Counted from the first letter of the stretch, positions 24,946 to 33,598 are shown. The stretch is DNA of 64,000 nt from JAJFUV01 sp964384215 (GCA_964384215.1 CAYLLB010000009.1:1-64000), one strand, 5' to 3'. The notes: a model not told the origin generated them from the sequence alone. Program-made: numbers and translations.

Positions 24946-26109
24946 GTGAGGGTGCGATACCTCATCCTGTTAACAGCACTTTCCATGTCGTTGTTGGGGG
25001 AAGGGCCTGTCCCCCGCCTCGGTTCCTATGAGCGGGCTGGCGCCGTAGTCCTCGCCAACGACAAACTGGAACTCACCGTTACGATTCAGGGGGCGTCGCT
25101 TGCCCGGCTGGTCCTCGCAGGCGATCCGGAGGCCGTAAACCCGTTTTGGGAACCCAGCCGCATGATACGCGAACTGGGTGGCCAGGCGGGCTTCCGTTCG
25201 GGCACGGGCCACTTTATTTGTGTGGATGGATTCGGGATGGTGTCGGACGAAGAGCGCGCCGCGGGTCTGATGATGCACGGCGAGGCGCACACGCGGCCTT
25301 ACGATATCCGGCGTATGTCGCGCGAAGGCGGCGCGGCCGTCGTGACCATGGAGGCGACCTTGCCCATTGTACAGGAACGGCTCACACGCACCATGCGCGT
25401 AGTTGATGGCGAGAACGTCATCTACGTCGACAGCCGCCTGGAGAGCCTGCTGGGCTTCGATCGTCCCGTGAATTGGGCCGAGCACGCCACCGTGGGCTCG
25501 CCGTTCCTCGCCAGCGGCGAAACGGTGGTTGATGTGAGCGGCACACGATCGATGACGCGCACCTGGACCGACCCTAAGCGCGGCGCCGAGGATCGGCGCC
25601 TGGCGAGCGGCAAGGAATTCACTTGGCCGCTGGCTCCGGGCCTGAGCGGCGAGCCCGTGGACATGCGCGAAACGCCACGCTCGCCGCACTTTGTCGATCA
25701 CCTTACCACGCTTGTCGATCCTGATCGCAAGTACGGCTGGGTAACCGCGCTCAACAAGGCGAAGCGCCTGCTGATCGGCTACGTCTTCCTGCGTGAGGAG
25801 TTCCCCTGGGTGCAGCACTGGGACAGCTTCCCAGCCACGGGCAAGCTGGCGCGGGGCCTCGAATTCAGTACCCAGCCTTTCGACGTGCCGCGCCGCGAGG
25901 TGATCAGCGCCACACCGTTGTTCGGCGCGCCCATGTATCGCTGGCTGCCCGCGAAGTCGTATATCCAGGCGCGCTTCCTGGTGTTTTACACGCGCGTGCC
26001 CGAGGGCATGACGCGCGTGGACGACATCAAACTGGAGAACCGCAAGCTCACGATTGAAGACCGCGCCGCGGACAAGAAGATCGTCCTGCGCGCTTCGCTG
26101 GGTTTGTAG
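24946..26109 (+). CDS. Secreted galactose-mutarotase-like protein, unknown function
   Basis: The 387-residue protein begins with a short signal peptide (from GTG 24946, or GTG 24952; hydrophobic residues 4-17). The body is beta-rich and resembles the galactose mutarotase/aldose epimerase-like superfamily ('ANDKLELTVTIQGASLARLVLAG', shown here as motif, and 'NWAEHATVGSPFL' later, where a conserved His sits). No catalytic assignment is possible. It is divergent from ispH; the 160 bases between them include two ATTAAAG heptamers near 24864-24880. Its stop codon TAG (26107-26109) directly abuts the stop of the convergent DUF2961 gene. Confidence 0.65.
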   Translation: MRVRYLILLTALSMSLLGEGPVPRLGSYERAGAVVLANDKLELTVTIQGASLARLVLAGDPEAVNPFWEPSRMIRELGGQAGFRSGTGHFICVDGFGMVSDEERAAGLMMHGEAHTRPYDIRRMSREGGAAVVTMEATLPIVQERLTRTMRVVDGENVIYVDSRLESLLGFDRPVNWAEHATVGSPFLASGETVVDVSGTRSMTRTWTDPKRGAEDRRLASGKEFTWPLAPGLSGEPVDMRETPRSPHFVDHLTTLVDPDRKYGWVTALNKAKRLLIGYVFLREEFPWVQHWDSFPATGKLARGLEFSTQPFDVPRREVISATPLFGAPMYRWLPAKSYIQARFLVFYTRVPEGMTRVDDIKLENRKLTIEDRAADKKIVLRASLGL

Positions 26110-27249
26110 CTACCGCGGCCAGCGCTGCTGCGGTGGCGGAAACTTCGGGAACGCGGCGTGCGGCTCCTGCTGATACCAGTACGCCACCGAGGCGATGTCG
26201 TCCTCGAGCGGCTGATACGTCCCGTCCGGCCACCAACCCAGCGCCTGTATGGTTACGCGCAGGTCCTTCTGAAAGCTGATGGGGTCCATGAGGTGCCAGC
26301 GGTAGAGGCTCCACTTCGGCGGCCCGTCCTTGCCCGCGTGCCTGAGTGTGCAACCTGTGTAAGGGCTCGAGTAAGTCTCCGGGAAACCGTAGGTCCCCAT
26401 GAAGTAATCCTCGGTGCCGGTCCCGTTGATGGTGGGGAACTTCCCGTCGCCGTCCAAGTAGAACTTGATTTCGCCTTCGCCGAACCAGCCGTCGGATAGC
26501 TGCGTCCAGGCCAGGAACGTGCCCACGTAGCGGCCTTCTCCCTTCACCCCGTCCAGAATGGTGTAGTTGGGATTCTCGCGGCTGGTGGTGGCGCGGCGCC
26601 ACTGGGCATGGAAGTAGCCCGCGTTGGCCGGCACTTCGGTCTCCGCGTAGGTGATCTGGTAGGTCATCAGCGAGAGGTCCCGTGTGCCTTCATTGGAAAA
26701 CGTGATGCGCGCATGCTTGCGGAACGGCATGGGCCAGAAGCAATTCAGCGCGGACTTGGGATTGACCACCACGGCCAGCGAGTTCACCGGGGCGAAAAGC
26801 TCGTGGCCCACGGCGAAGAAATCCGTCATGGGTACTTCGATGGACGGCGTGGTTTCGTTGTCCCAGTAGAAGCGCAGCACGGAACTGCGGCCGTTGCGCT
26901 TCCAGTCGCCCTCGGTAGCCATCCAGATGTGCTGTATGACGCCGGGGCCCTCGACATCCATGATGGTCACCGTCTGGCCAGCCTTCGGCTTGATGAACGG
27001 CCTCACCTTCCAACCTTGGCCCAGGCGCACGGAGGCCTTCGAGAACGGCAGGTCGGGATCGCTCGGGTTGGGGATGGCCATGCCTCCTTTGCCCTTTTCG
27101 CCGGTGGGATTCTCCGGCGACACCGAACGCGTCCGCGCGGGCGTAAGCAAGGGCAGGTTCGACAGGCTGTTGTTCCACGCCGGCGCCTGCGCCAGAAGCG
27201 ATGCCAGGCCGAATGAACCGGCGAGAGTGAGGAAGGGGACGATTCGCAT
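26110..27249 (-). CDS. Secreted DUF2961 protein
   Basis: The 379-residue protein starts at ATG 27249 with a signal peptide ('MRIVPFLTLAGSFGLASLLAQ'-type; 20 residues, cleavage after AQ), and a further upstream extension is rejected because it precedes the signal peptide. The mature protein matches the DUF2961 pattern: 'DVEGPGVIQHIWMA', 'LRFYWDNETTPSIEVPM', 'NCFWPMPFRKHARI', 'GTGTEDYF'. Some DUF2961 (GH172) enzymes are difructose-dianhydride or arabinofuranan-type glycoside hydrolases; the conserved E in 'GTGTED' is consistent. Substrate here unknown. The neighbour on the left is convergent with zero spacing between stop codons. Confidence 0.85.
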   Translation of the reverse strand: MRIVPFLTLAGSFGLASLLAQAPAWNNSLSNLPLLTPARTRSVSPENPTGEKGKGGMAIPNPSDPDLPFSKASVRLGQGWKVRPFIKPKAGQTVTIMDVEGPGVIQHIWMATEGDWKRNGRSSVLRFYWDNETTPSIEVPMTDFFAVGHELFAPVNSLAVVVNPKSALNCFWPMPFRKHARITFSNEGTRDLSLMTYQITYAETEVPANAGYFHAQWRRATTSRENPNYTILDGVKGEGRYVGTFLAWTQLSDGWFGEGEIKFYLDGDGKFPTINGTGTEDYFMGTYGFPETYSSPYTGCTLRHAGKDGPPKWSLYRWHLMDPISFQKDLRVTIQALGWWPDGTYQPLEDDIASVAYWYQQEPHAAFPKFPPPQQRWPR

Positions 27250-27292
27250 GAGTATCTCCTGAGACTCATACATTATCCTGAATTTAGGATCC

Positions 27293-28492
27293 ATGATCGC
27301 GTTCGCCATTTTCGCGGGGACTTACCTGGTACTGGCCATTGGCGGATTGCCGGGTTTCCGCATAGACCGCACGGGCGCGGCCGTCATCGGCGCCAGCCTC
27401 ATGCTGGGCTGCAACGTGCTCACGTTCGACGAGGCGATCCAGGCTGTCGATCATTCCACCCTGGTGCTGTTGTTCGGCATGATGATCGTGGTCGCGAACC
27501 TGCGTCTGTCGGGCTTCTTCCGTGTGGTGGCCGCCAGGGCCGTCGAGCATGCGCACCGCCCGAAGACGCTGCTGGCGGCGGTGATCGCCGTGGCCGGCCT
27601 ATTCTCGGCGTTCTTCGTCAACGACACCATGTGCATCGTCCTGACGCCGCTGGTTCTGGAAGTTGCCACCGCCCTGGGACGCAATCCGGTGCCCTACCTG
27701 CTGGCCGTTGCCATGGCGGCCAACGTGGGCAGTGTGGCCACCATCACGGGCAACCCGCAGAACATGCTGATCGGGAACATGTCCGGCATCCCCTATCGCA
27801 ATTTCGCCGGCGCGCTCACGCCGGTGGCGCTGGCGGGGCTCATGCTGACGTTCCTGGTCATCGTGCTGAGCTTCCGCAAGGAATTCCGCGATGTGGAACG
27901 CGTAAACGTGGCGCCGCTGCGCGTGCGCGTGAATCGCGTACTGATGCTGAAGTCGCTCGCCATGTCGGCGGGCATGATCGTCTTCTTCTTCCTCGGCTGG
28001 CCTGTGGCGAAGGTGGCCGTCGTGGCTGGGGCGCTGCTGTTGATCACGCGGCGCGTGAAACCGGAGAAGGTGTATCACGAAATCGACTGGTCGCTGTTGG
28101 CCATGTTCGCGGGCTTGTTCATCGTGGTGGCGGGTGTCGAGAAGACATCCCTCGAAGAGGACCTGGTCGCTTTGGCCGCGCAGTATCACCTGGACCGCGC
28201 CGGAGTGCTGACGAGCCTTTCCGCGGCCCTTTCGAACCTGGTCAGTAACGTGCCGGCCGTGCTGGTGTTCCGGCCCATCATCGCGCACCTGGAAGATGCG
28301 CGGCGCGGCTGGCTGCTGCTGGCGATGTCGTCGACATTCGCGGGCAACCTCACTGTCCTCGGCTCGGTGGCCAACCTGATCGTGGTGCAGAGATCGCGCC
28401 GCGAAGCGCCGATCTCGTTCTGGCAGTATTTCCGCGTGGGAGCGCCGCTGACGCTGCTGACGCTCGTCGTAGGGACGCTCTGGCTGGCTTGA
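27293..28492 (+). CDS. ArsB/SLC13-type anion permease
   Basis: The 399-residue membrane protein has about eleven hydrophobic helices and the ion-transporter superfamily signatures 'FFVNDTMCIVLTPLVLE' (about residues 103-119) and 'NVGSVATITGNPQNMLIG' (about 144-161), with a second repeat 'NLVSNVPAVLVF'. These hairpin motifs mark the CitMHS/ArsB/NhaD superfamily (Pfam CitMHS/Na_sulph_symp). Substrate may be arsenite, sulfate or dicarboxylate; no ars genes are near. It starts 43 bases from the divergent DUF2961 gene. Confidence 0.87.
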   Translation: MIAFAIFAGTYLVLAIGGLPGFRIDRTGAAVIGASLMLGCNVLTFDEAIQAVDHSTLVLLFGMMIVVANLRLSGFFRVVAARAVEHAHRPKTLLAAVIAVAGLFSAFFVNDTMCIVLTPLVLEVATALGRNPVPYLLAVAMAANVGSVATITGNPQNMLIGNMSGIPYRNFAGALTPVALAGLMLTFLVIVLSFRKEFRDVERVNVAPLRVRVNRVLMLKSLAMSAGMIVFFFLGWPVAKVAVVAGALLLITRRVKPEKVYHEIDWSLLAMFAGLFIVVAGVEKTSLEEDLVALAAQYHLDRAGVLTSLSAALSNLVSNVPAVLVFRPIIAHLEDARRGWLLLAMSSTFAGNLTVLGSVANLIVVQRSRREAPISFWQYFRVGAPLTLLTLVVGTLWLA

Positions 28493-28761
28493 CTCAGAGG
28501 GCGGGCCGCCTTCTGCAAAGGAGTGGTACGCGGCCGAAGGAACTTGCCCTGCTCTTGGGTCTCTCGCAAGTGAAATCCACGTGTTCCACCACGCGACTGC
28601 CGGGCCTACGATACTGGTGAGGATGACTGAACACGCGTGGCATGATGGCGGCGCCGTCAGGGACCTGTATGAGAGGCACACTTCTGAGCGGCTCGTTTAC
28701 CGTATTCGCCGTGCACTCGAACCGCCAAAGCCGTTCATAATGAACTCAGCGGAGAAGATCA

Positions 28762-29340
28762 TTGCCCCCCCTTGGCCGCAGAAACCCCTATATCGGGGGT
28801 GGCGGGTGTTTTGTAAACGGGTACGTAAACCTCGATCTGTTTTGCCTTCCCGGCGTGGATGTCGTCGCCGATGCCGCACAACTACCCTTTCCCGACTGCA
28901 CATTTCAGCGGATCGAATATGACGCCGTGTTGGAACACGTACAGTATCCCGAGGCAGTGATGAGTGCGATCCAGAGGGTCCTTGCCCCGGGTGGTTTCGT
29001 CCATATAGTCACGCCATTCTGCCATCCGTTCCACGAATACCCAAGGGACTATCGCCGCTTCACTCTTGACGGACTTGAGCAGTTTGGCCAGAATCTGCGC
29101 GTCGCAGCAAAGGGCTGGAGGATCGGTCCCACCGCCACGCTTCTCGTTTTCGTCCTTGAATACGTCAAACCGCTGCTGCCGTGGCGGTGGTGGCGGATCC
29201 TGGCCTACATCGTTCTCGGTTGGCTGTTGTTTCCGCTGCGTGATCTCGATCACGCTTTGATATGGTCGCCGCATGCTGCCCGCATCGGAAACCACTGCTA
29301 CATTTGGTTTCAAAAGCCACTGTTGGCCGGGCGAAGGTAA
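28762..29340 (+). CDS. Class I SAM methyltransferase, probable N-terminal frameshift
   Basis: The 192-residue frame from TTG 28762 (GGAGAAG ribosome site 8-11 bases upstream) contains 'YIGGGGCFVNGYVNLDL' as a motif I region, 'DAAQLPFPDCTFQRIEYDAVLEHV' further on and 'RVLAPGGFVHIVTPF'; the tail has one hydrophobic segment (about 135-165). This is the short methyltransferase_11 type. The first residues look abrupt. In the preceding frame an open stretch from ATG 28623 ('RDLYERHTSERLVYRIRRALEPPK') would join this gene if the C7 run at 28765-28771 had six C. So either TTG is the true start or the gene is frameshifted. Bases 28493-28622 show no separate gene. Confidence 0.65.
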   Translation: MPPLGRRNPYIGGGGCFVNGYVNLDLFCLPGVDVVADAAQLPFPDCTFQRIEYDAVLEHVQYPEAVMSAIQRVLAPGGFVHIVTPFCHPFHEYPRDYRRFTLDGLEQFGQNLRVAAKGWRIGPTATLLVFVLEYVKPLLPWRWWRILAYIVLGWLLFPLRDLDHALIWSPHAARIGNHCYIWFQKPLLAGRR

Positions 29341-29439
29341 TAGACGGTGGCGAAGGCTGGGTGTCGTGGAGTCCAGACACGCGGCCGAGGCGTGGAACTT
29401 TGAGGAGCTTTTCGATGATTCCTGTCAGCTCGTCAGTTT

Positions 29440-30060
29440 TCAAAGAACTGACGGTGCGCCGGACGGCTGGCTCGGGAAGAAGCCTCGCAGGAAGTCGATG
29501 AATGCCCGGCTGCGGCGGCGGCCGTTGTTGTTGCTCAGTTCCAGACGCTCCAGGAAGACCAGGACTCCCAGCACATCCGTGTCCCGGATGGTGGTGATGC
29601 CGGTATTCTGCGCCATTTGCTGGCGAAACTCCTGCAGCGCCTGCTGGAATTTCTGCTGCACGAAGGCCGCCAGCGGATTGTTGGGACGGCTCTCGTAAAT
29701 CAGGCCGCTCTCCAGGGTGCGGTAGGTGCGGATGAGCGCGCCCAGCGCCTCGCGCACGTCGATGTCGATCACGTCCGGGTTCTGCTGGCTGGCCCCGAAC
29801 AGCGTGGCGGCGGCGAAAGTCAGCAGTTGTTCGTTGCGGCGCAGGAAACTCTCGGTCACCTGGACGTCCGGGTTCGGGAACTTGTCGGGATCGACCTCGG
29901 GAGGCTTCTCGTGAAGGCGGGCATCGCGCAGATATTCGCAGTCGAGCGGGCAGGCGATGGTCACCTCGCGCTCGGCTCCGCAGCAGGGCGCGCAGATTTC
30001 GCCGCGTACGCCGGGGCAATAGCGGCGCGGGCGCCGGACTTCACATAGCTGGCATTTCAT
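29440..30060 (-). CDS. Cys-rich N-terminal zinc-knuckle-like protein, unknown function
   Basis: The 206-residue protein starts at ATG 30060. The first 43 residues contain nine Cys in pairs and near-pairs ('CQLCEVRRPRRYC', 'CAPCCGAEREVTIACPLDC'), suggesting a zinc-binding module with two sites. The remainder is helical with 'DPDKFPNPDVQVTESFLRRNEQLL' and an extended 'LAAFVQQKFQQALQEFRQQ' helix, ending in 'FIDFLRGFF'. No membrane segment. I do not recognise a characterised family. It lies 17 bases downstream of dgt in the same direction. Possibly a nucleic-acid or regulatory protein; that is a guess. Confidence 0.65.
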   Translation of the reverse strand: MKCQLCEVRRPRRYCPGVRGEICAPCCGAEREVTIACPLDCEYLRDARLHEKPPEVDPDKFPNPDVQVTESFLRRNEQLLTFAAATLFGASQQNPDVIDIDVREALGALIRTYRTLESGLIYESRPNNPLAAFVQQKFQQALQEFRQQMAQNTGITTIRDTDVLGVLVFLERLELSNNNGRRRSRAFIDFLRGFFPSQPSGAPSVL

Positions 30061-30077
30061 AACGAGGGGGAAGAACT

Positions 30078-31199
30078 CTATCCTATCATCTGCCGGTAGG
30101 TGCGCCGGAAAAAGCCGTCCGTCATGCCCGCGATGTAATCGCACACCACGCGATGCGGCGGTTGCGCGGCGGCGCGCTCGGCGTAAGGCGGCGGTAGCTT
30201 CCCGGGGTGTTGCAGGAAGAACTCGAACAGTTCGGCCATCATGCGCGTGCTCTTCCGGCGCTCGGCCGCCAGCACATCGGACGCATACACGCGGGTGTAG
30301 AGGAACGATTTGAGAGCGCGGTTTAGCCGGTCGGCGCCAGGGGTGTAGCAGGCCAGTCGCGAGGGGTGGAGGCGGACCTCGTGGTGATCTCGCACCCCGG
30401 CTTCACCGGCGGCTGAGGCTACGCCTTCGATCAGGCCCGTGACGAGCGCGTCGATCAGGCGGCGCAGCGTCTCGCGGAAACGTACCGGCGGCGCGGCGCC
30501 GGGGATTTGCGTGTCGACGAATTCCGCCAGTTCGGCGTAATCGGGAATGGCGGCGCCGATGTCCTCCACCGAGTAAAAGCCGGCGGAGAACGCGTCGTCG
30601 AGATCGGCGGTGTTGTAAGCGATCTCGTCGGCCAGGTCGATGAGTTGGGCTTCCAGCGGCGGGCGCTGGCCCGGCAGGTATTCGTCGAGTTCCGGACTTT
30701 CGCCTGGTGTGATGTCGCGGGAATGTTTCACGATGCCCTCGCGCACCTCGAACGTCAGGTTGAGGCCGGGAAAACAGGCGTAGGGCTGCTCGAAACTCTC
30801 CACGATACGGAGCGAGTGGAGGTTGTGGTCGAAGCGCTCGCCGAAGCGGCTCATCTGGCGGTTGAGTTCCTCTTCGCCGGCGTGGGCGAAGGGTGGGTGG
30901 CCGATGTCGTGGGCCAGGGCCAGGGCTTCGGTCAGGTCTTCATCCAAGCCCAAAGCGCCGGCGGCGGTCCGCGCCAGTTGCGCAACCTCGATGGTATGGG
31001 TCAGGCGGTTGCGAAAATGGTCCGACAGGGTGTCGGGAAACACCTGGGTTTTGTCTTCCAGGCGGCGGAACGCGCGCGCGTGAACGATGCGGTCGCGGTC
31101 CCGCTGAAACTCGTTGCGGTAAGGGTGCGCCAGTTCCGGATAACGCCGCCCCCGGCTGGAGCCAACCGGAAAACGCAGGCGGCTCAGGAGGGGTGTCAT
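30078..31199 (-). CDS. dgt: Deoxyguanosinetriphosphate triphosphohydrolase-like protein
   Basis: The 373-residue HD-domain protein has the SAMHD/dGTPase arrangement: 'RDRDRIVHARAFRRLEDKTQVF' near the start, 'RLTHTIEVAQLAR' (first His), 'ALAHDIGHPPFAHAGEEEL' (HD pair), and 'DLADEIAYNTADLDDA' (final Asp). It hydrolyses dNTPs to nucleosides and triphosphate. The length and the 'HDIGHPPFGH'-like motif match the short bacterial dGTPase-like group, whose nucleotide preference varies. It is followed by the Cys-rich protein and preceded by the TPR membrane protein at 14 bases, suggesting an operon. Confidence 0.93.
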   Translation of the reverse strand: MTPLLSRLRFPVGSSRGRRYPELAHPYRNEFQRDRDRIVHARAFRRLEDKTQVFPDTLSDHFRNRLTHTIEVAQLARTAAGALGLDEDLTEALALAHDIGHPPFAHAGEEELNRQMSRFGERFDHNLHSLRIVESFEQPYACFPGLNLTFEVREGIVKHSRDITPGESPELDEYLPGQRPPLEAQLIDLADEIAYNTADLDDAFSAGFYSVEDIGAAIPDYAELAEFVDTQIPGAAPPVRFRETLRRLIDALVTGLIEGVASAAGEAGVRDHHEVRLHPSRLACYTPGADRLNRALKSFLYTRVYASDVLAAERRKSTRMMAELFEFFLQHPGKLPPPYAERAAAQPPHRVVCDYIAGMTDGFFRRTYRQMIG

Positions 31200-31213
31200 G
31201 ACGGATACGGTCG

Positions 31214-31921
31214 CTACTGCGGCGGGAACTCGGAAATGGCCGTCAGGGCCGCGCGGCTCACCGCAGAACTCTTGCTGGTGAGCAGCGGTTCCAGCAGCTT
31301 GCGCGCTTCGTTAGGCCGAACCGGGCCGATCAGCTTGGCCAGCGAGAGTGTGGCCTGTTCCTTGGAAACGAAGGCGGTCGGCTTCTCGATGAGGGAACGC
31401 ATCAGGCGCTCGCCCTCAGCGGGTTTGCCGAGCGTGTACTCGACGTGGGCCAGCGAGTACTTGGCCAGAGAGGCGTACTCGCGGTTGCCTTCCTCGGAGG
31501 CTACCTTGAAGTACTTTTCGGCGTCGGTCATCTTGCCGGTATCGGTGGCCGCGACGCCTAGAAAGTAGTAGGCGATTTGCGCTTCGTCCGAACCGGGATA
31601 CTTGGCAATCAGATCGTTGAGCGCCTTGCTGGCGGCGTTAGCGCGCGCTTCGACGGTCGGATAGGTGGGGAGAAACTCATTGCCCGTGTCGGGGCCGATC
31701 TGGCGGTTCTGGATATCCATGGCGGCCTGGAGCACGCTTTGCCGCTCGGCGGCTTTCTGCTTACTGTAATACCTCCAGCCGAGGACGGCCAGAACCAGCG
31801 CTACGACGATGGCCCCATAGCGCACCATCTGCTGGCGATGCAAACCGACGTATTCGACCGTACTGGCCAGTTCTTCACGGAACTTGTCCTTCTTCAGCTC
31901 TTTACGCGAGATTCTATCCAC
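31214..31921 (-). CDS. YfgM-like TPR membrane-anchored protein
   Basis: The 235-residue protein (GTG start 31921) has a basic N-terminal cytoplasmic segment, one transmembrane helix (about residues 35-52: 'YGAIVVALVLAVLGWRYY') and a periplasmic part with TPR-like helices ('DEAQIAYYFLGVAATDTGKMTDAEKYFKVASEEG'). This layout is that of the YfgM/DUF2133 family, an ancillary SecYEG-associated protein in E. coli. Here it lies between dgt and a LuxR-type response regulator. Its function in this lineage is by analogy only. Confidence 0.82.
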   Translation of the reverse strand: MDRISRKELKKDKFREELASTVEYVGLHRQQMVRYGAIVVALVLAVLGWRYYSKQKAAERQSVLQAAMDIQNRQIGPDTGNEFLPTYPTVEARANAASKALNDLIAKYPGSDEAQIAYYFLGVAATDTGKMTDAEKYFKVASEEGNREYASLAKYSLAHVEYTLGKPAEGERLMRSLIEKPTAFVSKEQATLSLAKLIGPVRPNEARKLLEPLLTSKSSAVSRAALTAISEFPPQ

Positions 31922-31991
31922 AGGGACCTCAGGGGAAATCTGATATTACCACAGTCGCGGGGTCTTCTTCGCGGTCGCGTCGCGAATCGCT

Positions 31992-32648
31992 TCAGGCAAG
32001 CGGCGTGAGGCTGTGCTGCACGGCGAACTTGACCAAGCCTGCCAGGTCGTGAATGTCCAGTTTGCGCATCAGGCTGGCGCGATAGGTATCCACGGTCTTG
32101 GGACTCAACTCGAGACGCGCCGCCACTTCCTTGGCTCGCAATCCTTCCACCAGCAGCGAGAAAACCTGATACTCACGGGCGCTGAGTTGGTCCAGCGGAT
32201 CGTCGGGCTTTCTCAACCTCGGCTGGGCGAAAATCTTGTCGAGCTCAAGCATGGGCGAGACGTAAACGCCGCCCTGAGCGGTCTGCTCGAAGGCGTCCAG
32301 CAAGTGGCGGGAAGGACCCGATTTCAAGATGAAGCCCTGGGCGCCTGCGCGGAGAACTTCAATGACGGTCTTCCGGTCCCGCCTGGTTGACATGACGACG
32401 ATACGGGTCTGCAGATTCAGCTCGCGCAGCTTATGGATGAGCTCGAGGCAATAAAGACGGGGCAGGCCCAGATCCAGGAGCGCTACGTCAGGGCGCTTGG
32501 ACGAGATCAGGCGAAAGGCGCTTTCCCCGTCGCCACACTGGCCCACCACGACGTACTTCGGGCTCCGTTCACAAAGCGCGGCCATCCCCTCACGGACGAG
32601 TGTCAACTCTTCGGCTACGACAACGGATATCTTCTTAACGGGTTCCAT
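31992..32648 (-). CDS. NarL/FixJ-type response regulator
   Basis: The 218-residue protein (ATG 32648) has a receiver domain with phospho-acceptor Asp in 'DVALLDLGLP' and Lys in 'FILKSG', and a LuxR-type helix-turn-helix at the end ('LSAREYQVFSLLVEGLRAKEVAARLELSPKTVDTYRASLMRKLDI'). The N-terminal acidic pair is 'AEE' rather than the usual 'ADD', still acidic. No cognate kinase is nearby. Upstream on the same strand are the RsbV/RsbW-like genes and alternative hairpins at 32716-32756. A ten-residue earlier start at 32678 lacks family support. Confidence 0.88.
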   Translation of the reverse strand: MEPVKKISVVVAEELTLVREGMAALCERSPKYVVVGQCGDGESAFRLISSKRPDVALLDLGLPRLYCLELIHKLRELNLQTRIVVMSTRRDRKTVIEVLRAGAQGFILKSGPSRHLLDAFEQTAQGGVYVSPMLELDKIFAQPRLRKPDDPLDQLSAREYQVFSLLVEGLRAKEVAARLELSPKTVDTYRASLMRKLDIHDLAGLVKFAVQHSLTPLA

Positions 32649-32715
32649 CAAGGAAGAGTGGTGAGCCGACGATCCCATTCCTCTCTAAGGAGCACGCACC
32701 CACGTCGACCGGGAA

Positions 32716-32756
32716 CGCAATCGCCTGGCCGTAAGGGGCAGGCGATTGCGCCTGCC
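32716..32756 (-). promoter_or_regulatory. Two mutually exclusive hairpins after STAS gene
   Basis: CGCAATCGCCTG (32716-32727) pairs perfectly with CAGGCGATTGCG (32739-32750), a 12-bp stem. The right arm also takes part in an 8-bp perfect stem: 32737-32744 with 32749-32756 (loop of four bases). The two cannot form together. The shorter one immediately follows the STAS stop codon at 32757 in the transcribed direction. It is a likely terminator or attenuator controlling entry into the response-regulator gene; no T run is present, so a Rho-independent stop is not proven. Confidence 0.45.
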
Positions 32757-33101
32757 TCAGGAAAAGCTGGCGATCGCCGTCGCTTCCCTGTCGTAAACGT
32801 CGAAAACTGTGTACAGCTTTGTAATTTGGAGCAGGTCATGAACGCGCTTGGTCAAGTTCAAGAGCTTCAATTTTCCGCCCTGATTTGTCACGGTGGTGAA
32901 GGCGGAGACCAACTCGCCGATCCCGGAACTGTCGATGTAGCTGACTTCGCCCAGATTCAACACGATCTTCTTGTTGCCCTGAGCAACAAGGCCGTGAATA
33001 GTGTCGCGGAACAAACTGGAACCCTCACCGAGGGTGAGGCGGCCCACCGCATCCACCACGCTTACGTCTCCTACCTGGCGCACAGTCAATTTCACACTCA
33101 C
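32757..33101 (-). CDS. STAS-domain anti-sigma factor antagonist (RsbV-like)
   Basis: The 114-residue STAS protein includes 'VGDVSVVDAVGRLTLGEGSSLFRDTI' and the phospho-acceptor region 'EVSYIDSSGIGELVSAF' with the target Ser in the DSSG turn. Such proteins bind an RsbW/SpoIIAB-type kinase and release a sigma factor when unphosphorylated. The upstream AGGAGG site (33111-33116 on the minus strand) favours GTG 33101 over GTG 33119, which the site itself overlaps. It follows the RsbW-like gene by 53 bases. No sigma factor or PP2C phosphatase gene lies here. Confidence 0.88.
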   Translation of the reverse strand: MSVKLTVRQVGDVSVVDAVGRLTLGEGSSLFRDTIHGLVAQGNKKIVLNLGEVSYIDSSGIGELVSAFTTVTNQGGKLKLLNLTKRVHDLLQITKLYTVFDVYDREATAIASFS

Positions 33102-33154
33102 AGCTTTAATCCTCCTCACTCTGTCGAACTATAAGAACTCCGGCCGGCGCAGCC

Positions 33155-33598
33155 TCAAGGCCGCTCCGGCAACCGCTTCACCATGCGGACCTCGGTGCCG
33201 TGTCCGGCGCGGGGCCGGATTTCAAGCTCGTCGACAAAGGCCTGCATGAGTAGGATACCCCGGCCGGACTGCCGCAGTAAATTTTTCTCGTCCAGCGGAT
33301 CGGGTAGCTTCGATGCGTCGAAGCCATCGCCTTCATCGCCCACGCGGATGGTCAACTTGCCGGCCTTCGCCGATACCGATAAATGCACTTTTTTATTCGC
33401 GTTGTAACGGTTCCCGTGGACCACGGCGTTCACCATCGACTCGCGCACCGCGACCGAGATCCGGTGCAGATCGTCCTCGTCGAAACCAACCTCGCTGGCG
33501 AGCCGGAGGACGGCCTCTTCGGCCTGATCCACGCTTTCAAGGTTCGAATCGAGCAACATCTCCATACCCCGGCTGCCGCTGTCTGTTGGTTCAGGCAT
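33155..33598 (-). CDS. RsbW-like anti-sigma serine kinase (HATPase)
   Basis: The 147-residue protein is a GHKL ATPase of the RsbW/SpoIIAB kind: N box 'ESMVNAVVHGNRYN' (about 50-63), G1 box 'VGDEGDGFD' and 'GRGILLMQAFVDEL'. It would bind and inhibit a sigma factor and phosphorylate the STAS partner encoded next. ATG 33598 begins after a promoter with a 17-base spacer (33639-33667). With the STAS gene it forms a partner-switch pair; the sigma factor target is not in the window. Confidence 0.9.
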   Translation of the reverse strand: MPEPTDSGSRGMEMLLDSNLESVDQAEEAVLRLASEVGFDEDDLHRISVAVRESMVNAVVHGNRYNANKKVHLSVSAKAGKLTIRVGDEGDGFDASKLPDPLDEKNLLRQSGRGILLMQAFVDELEIRPRAGHGTEVRMVKRLPERP

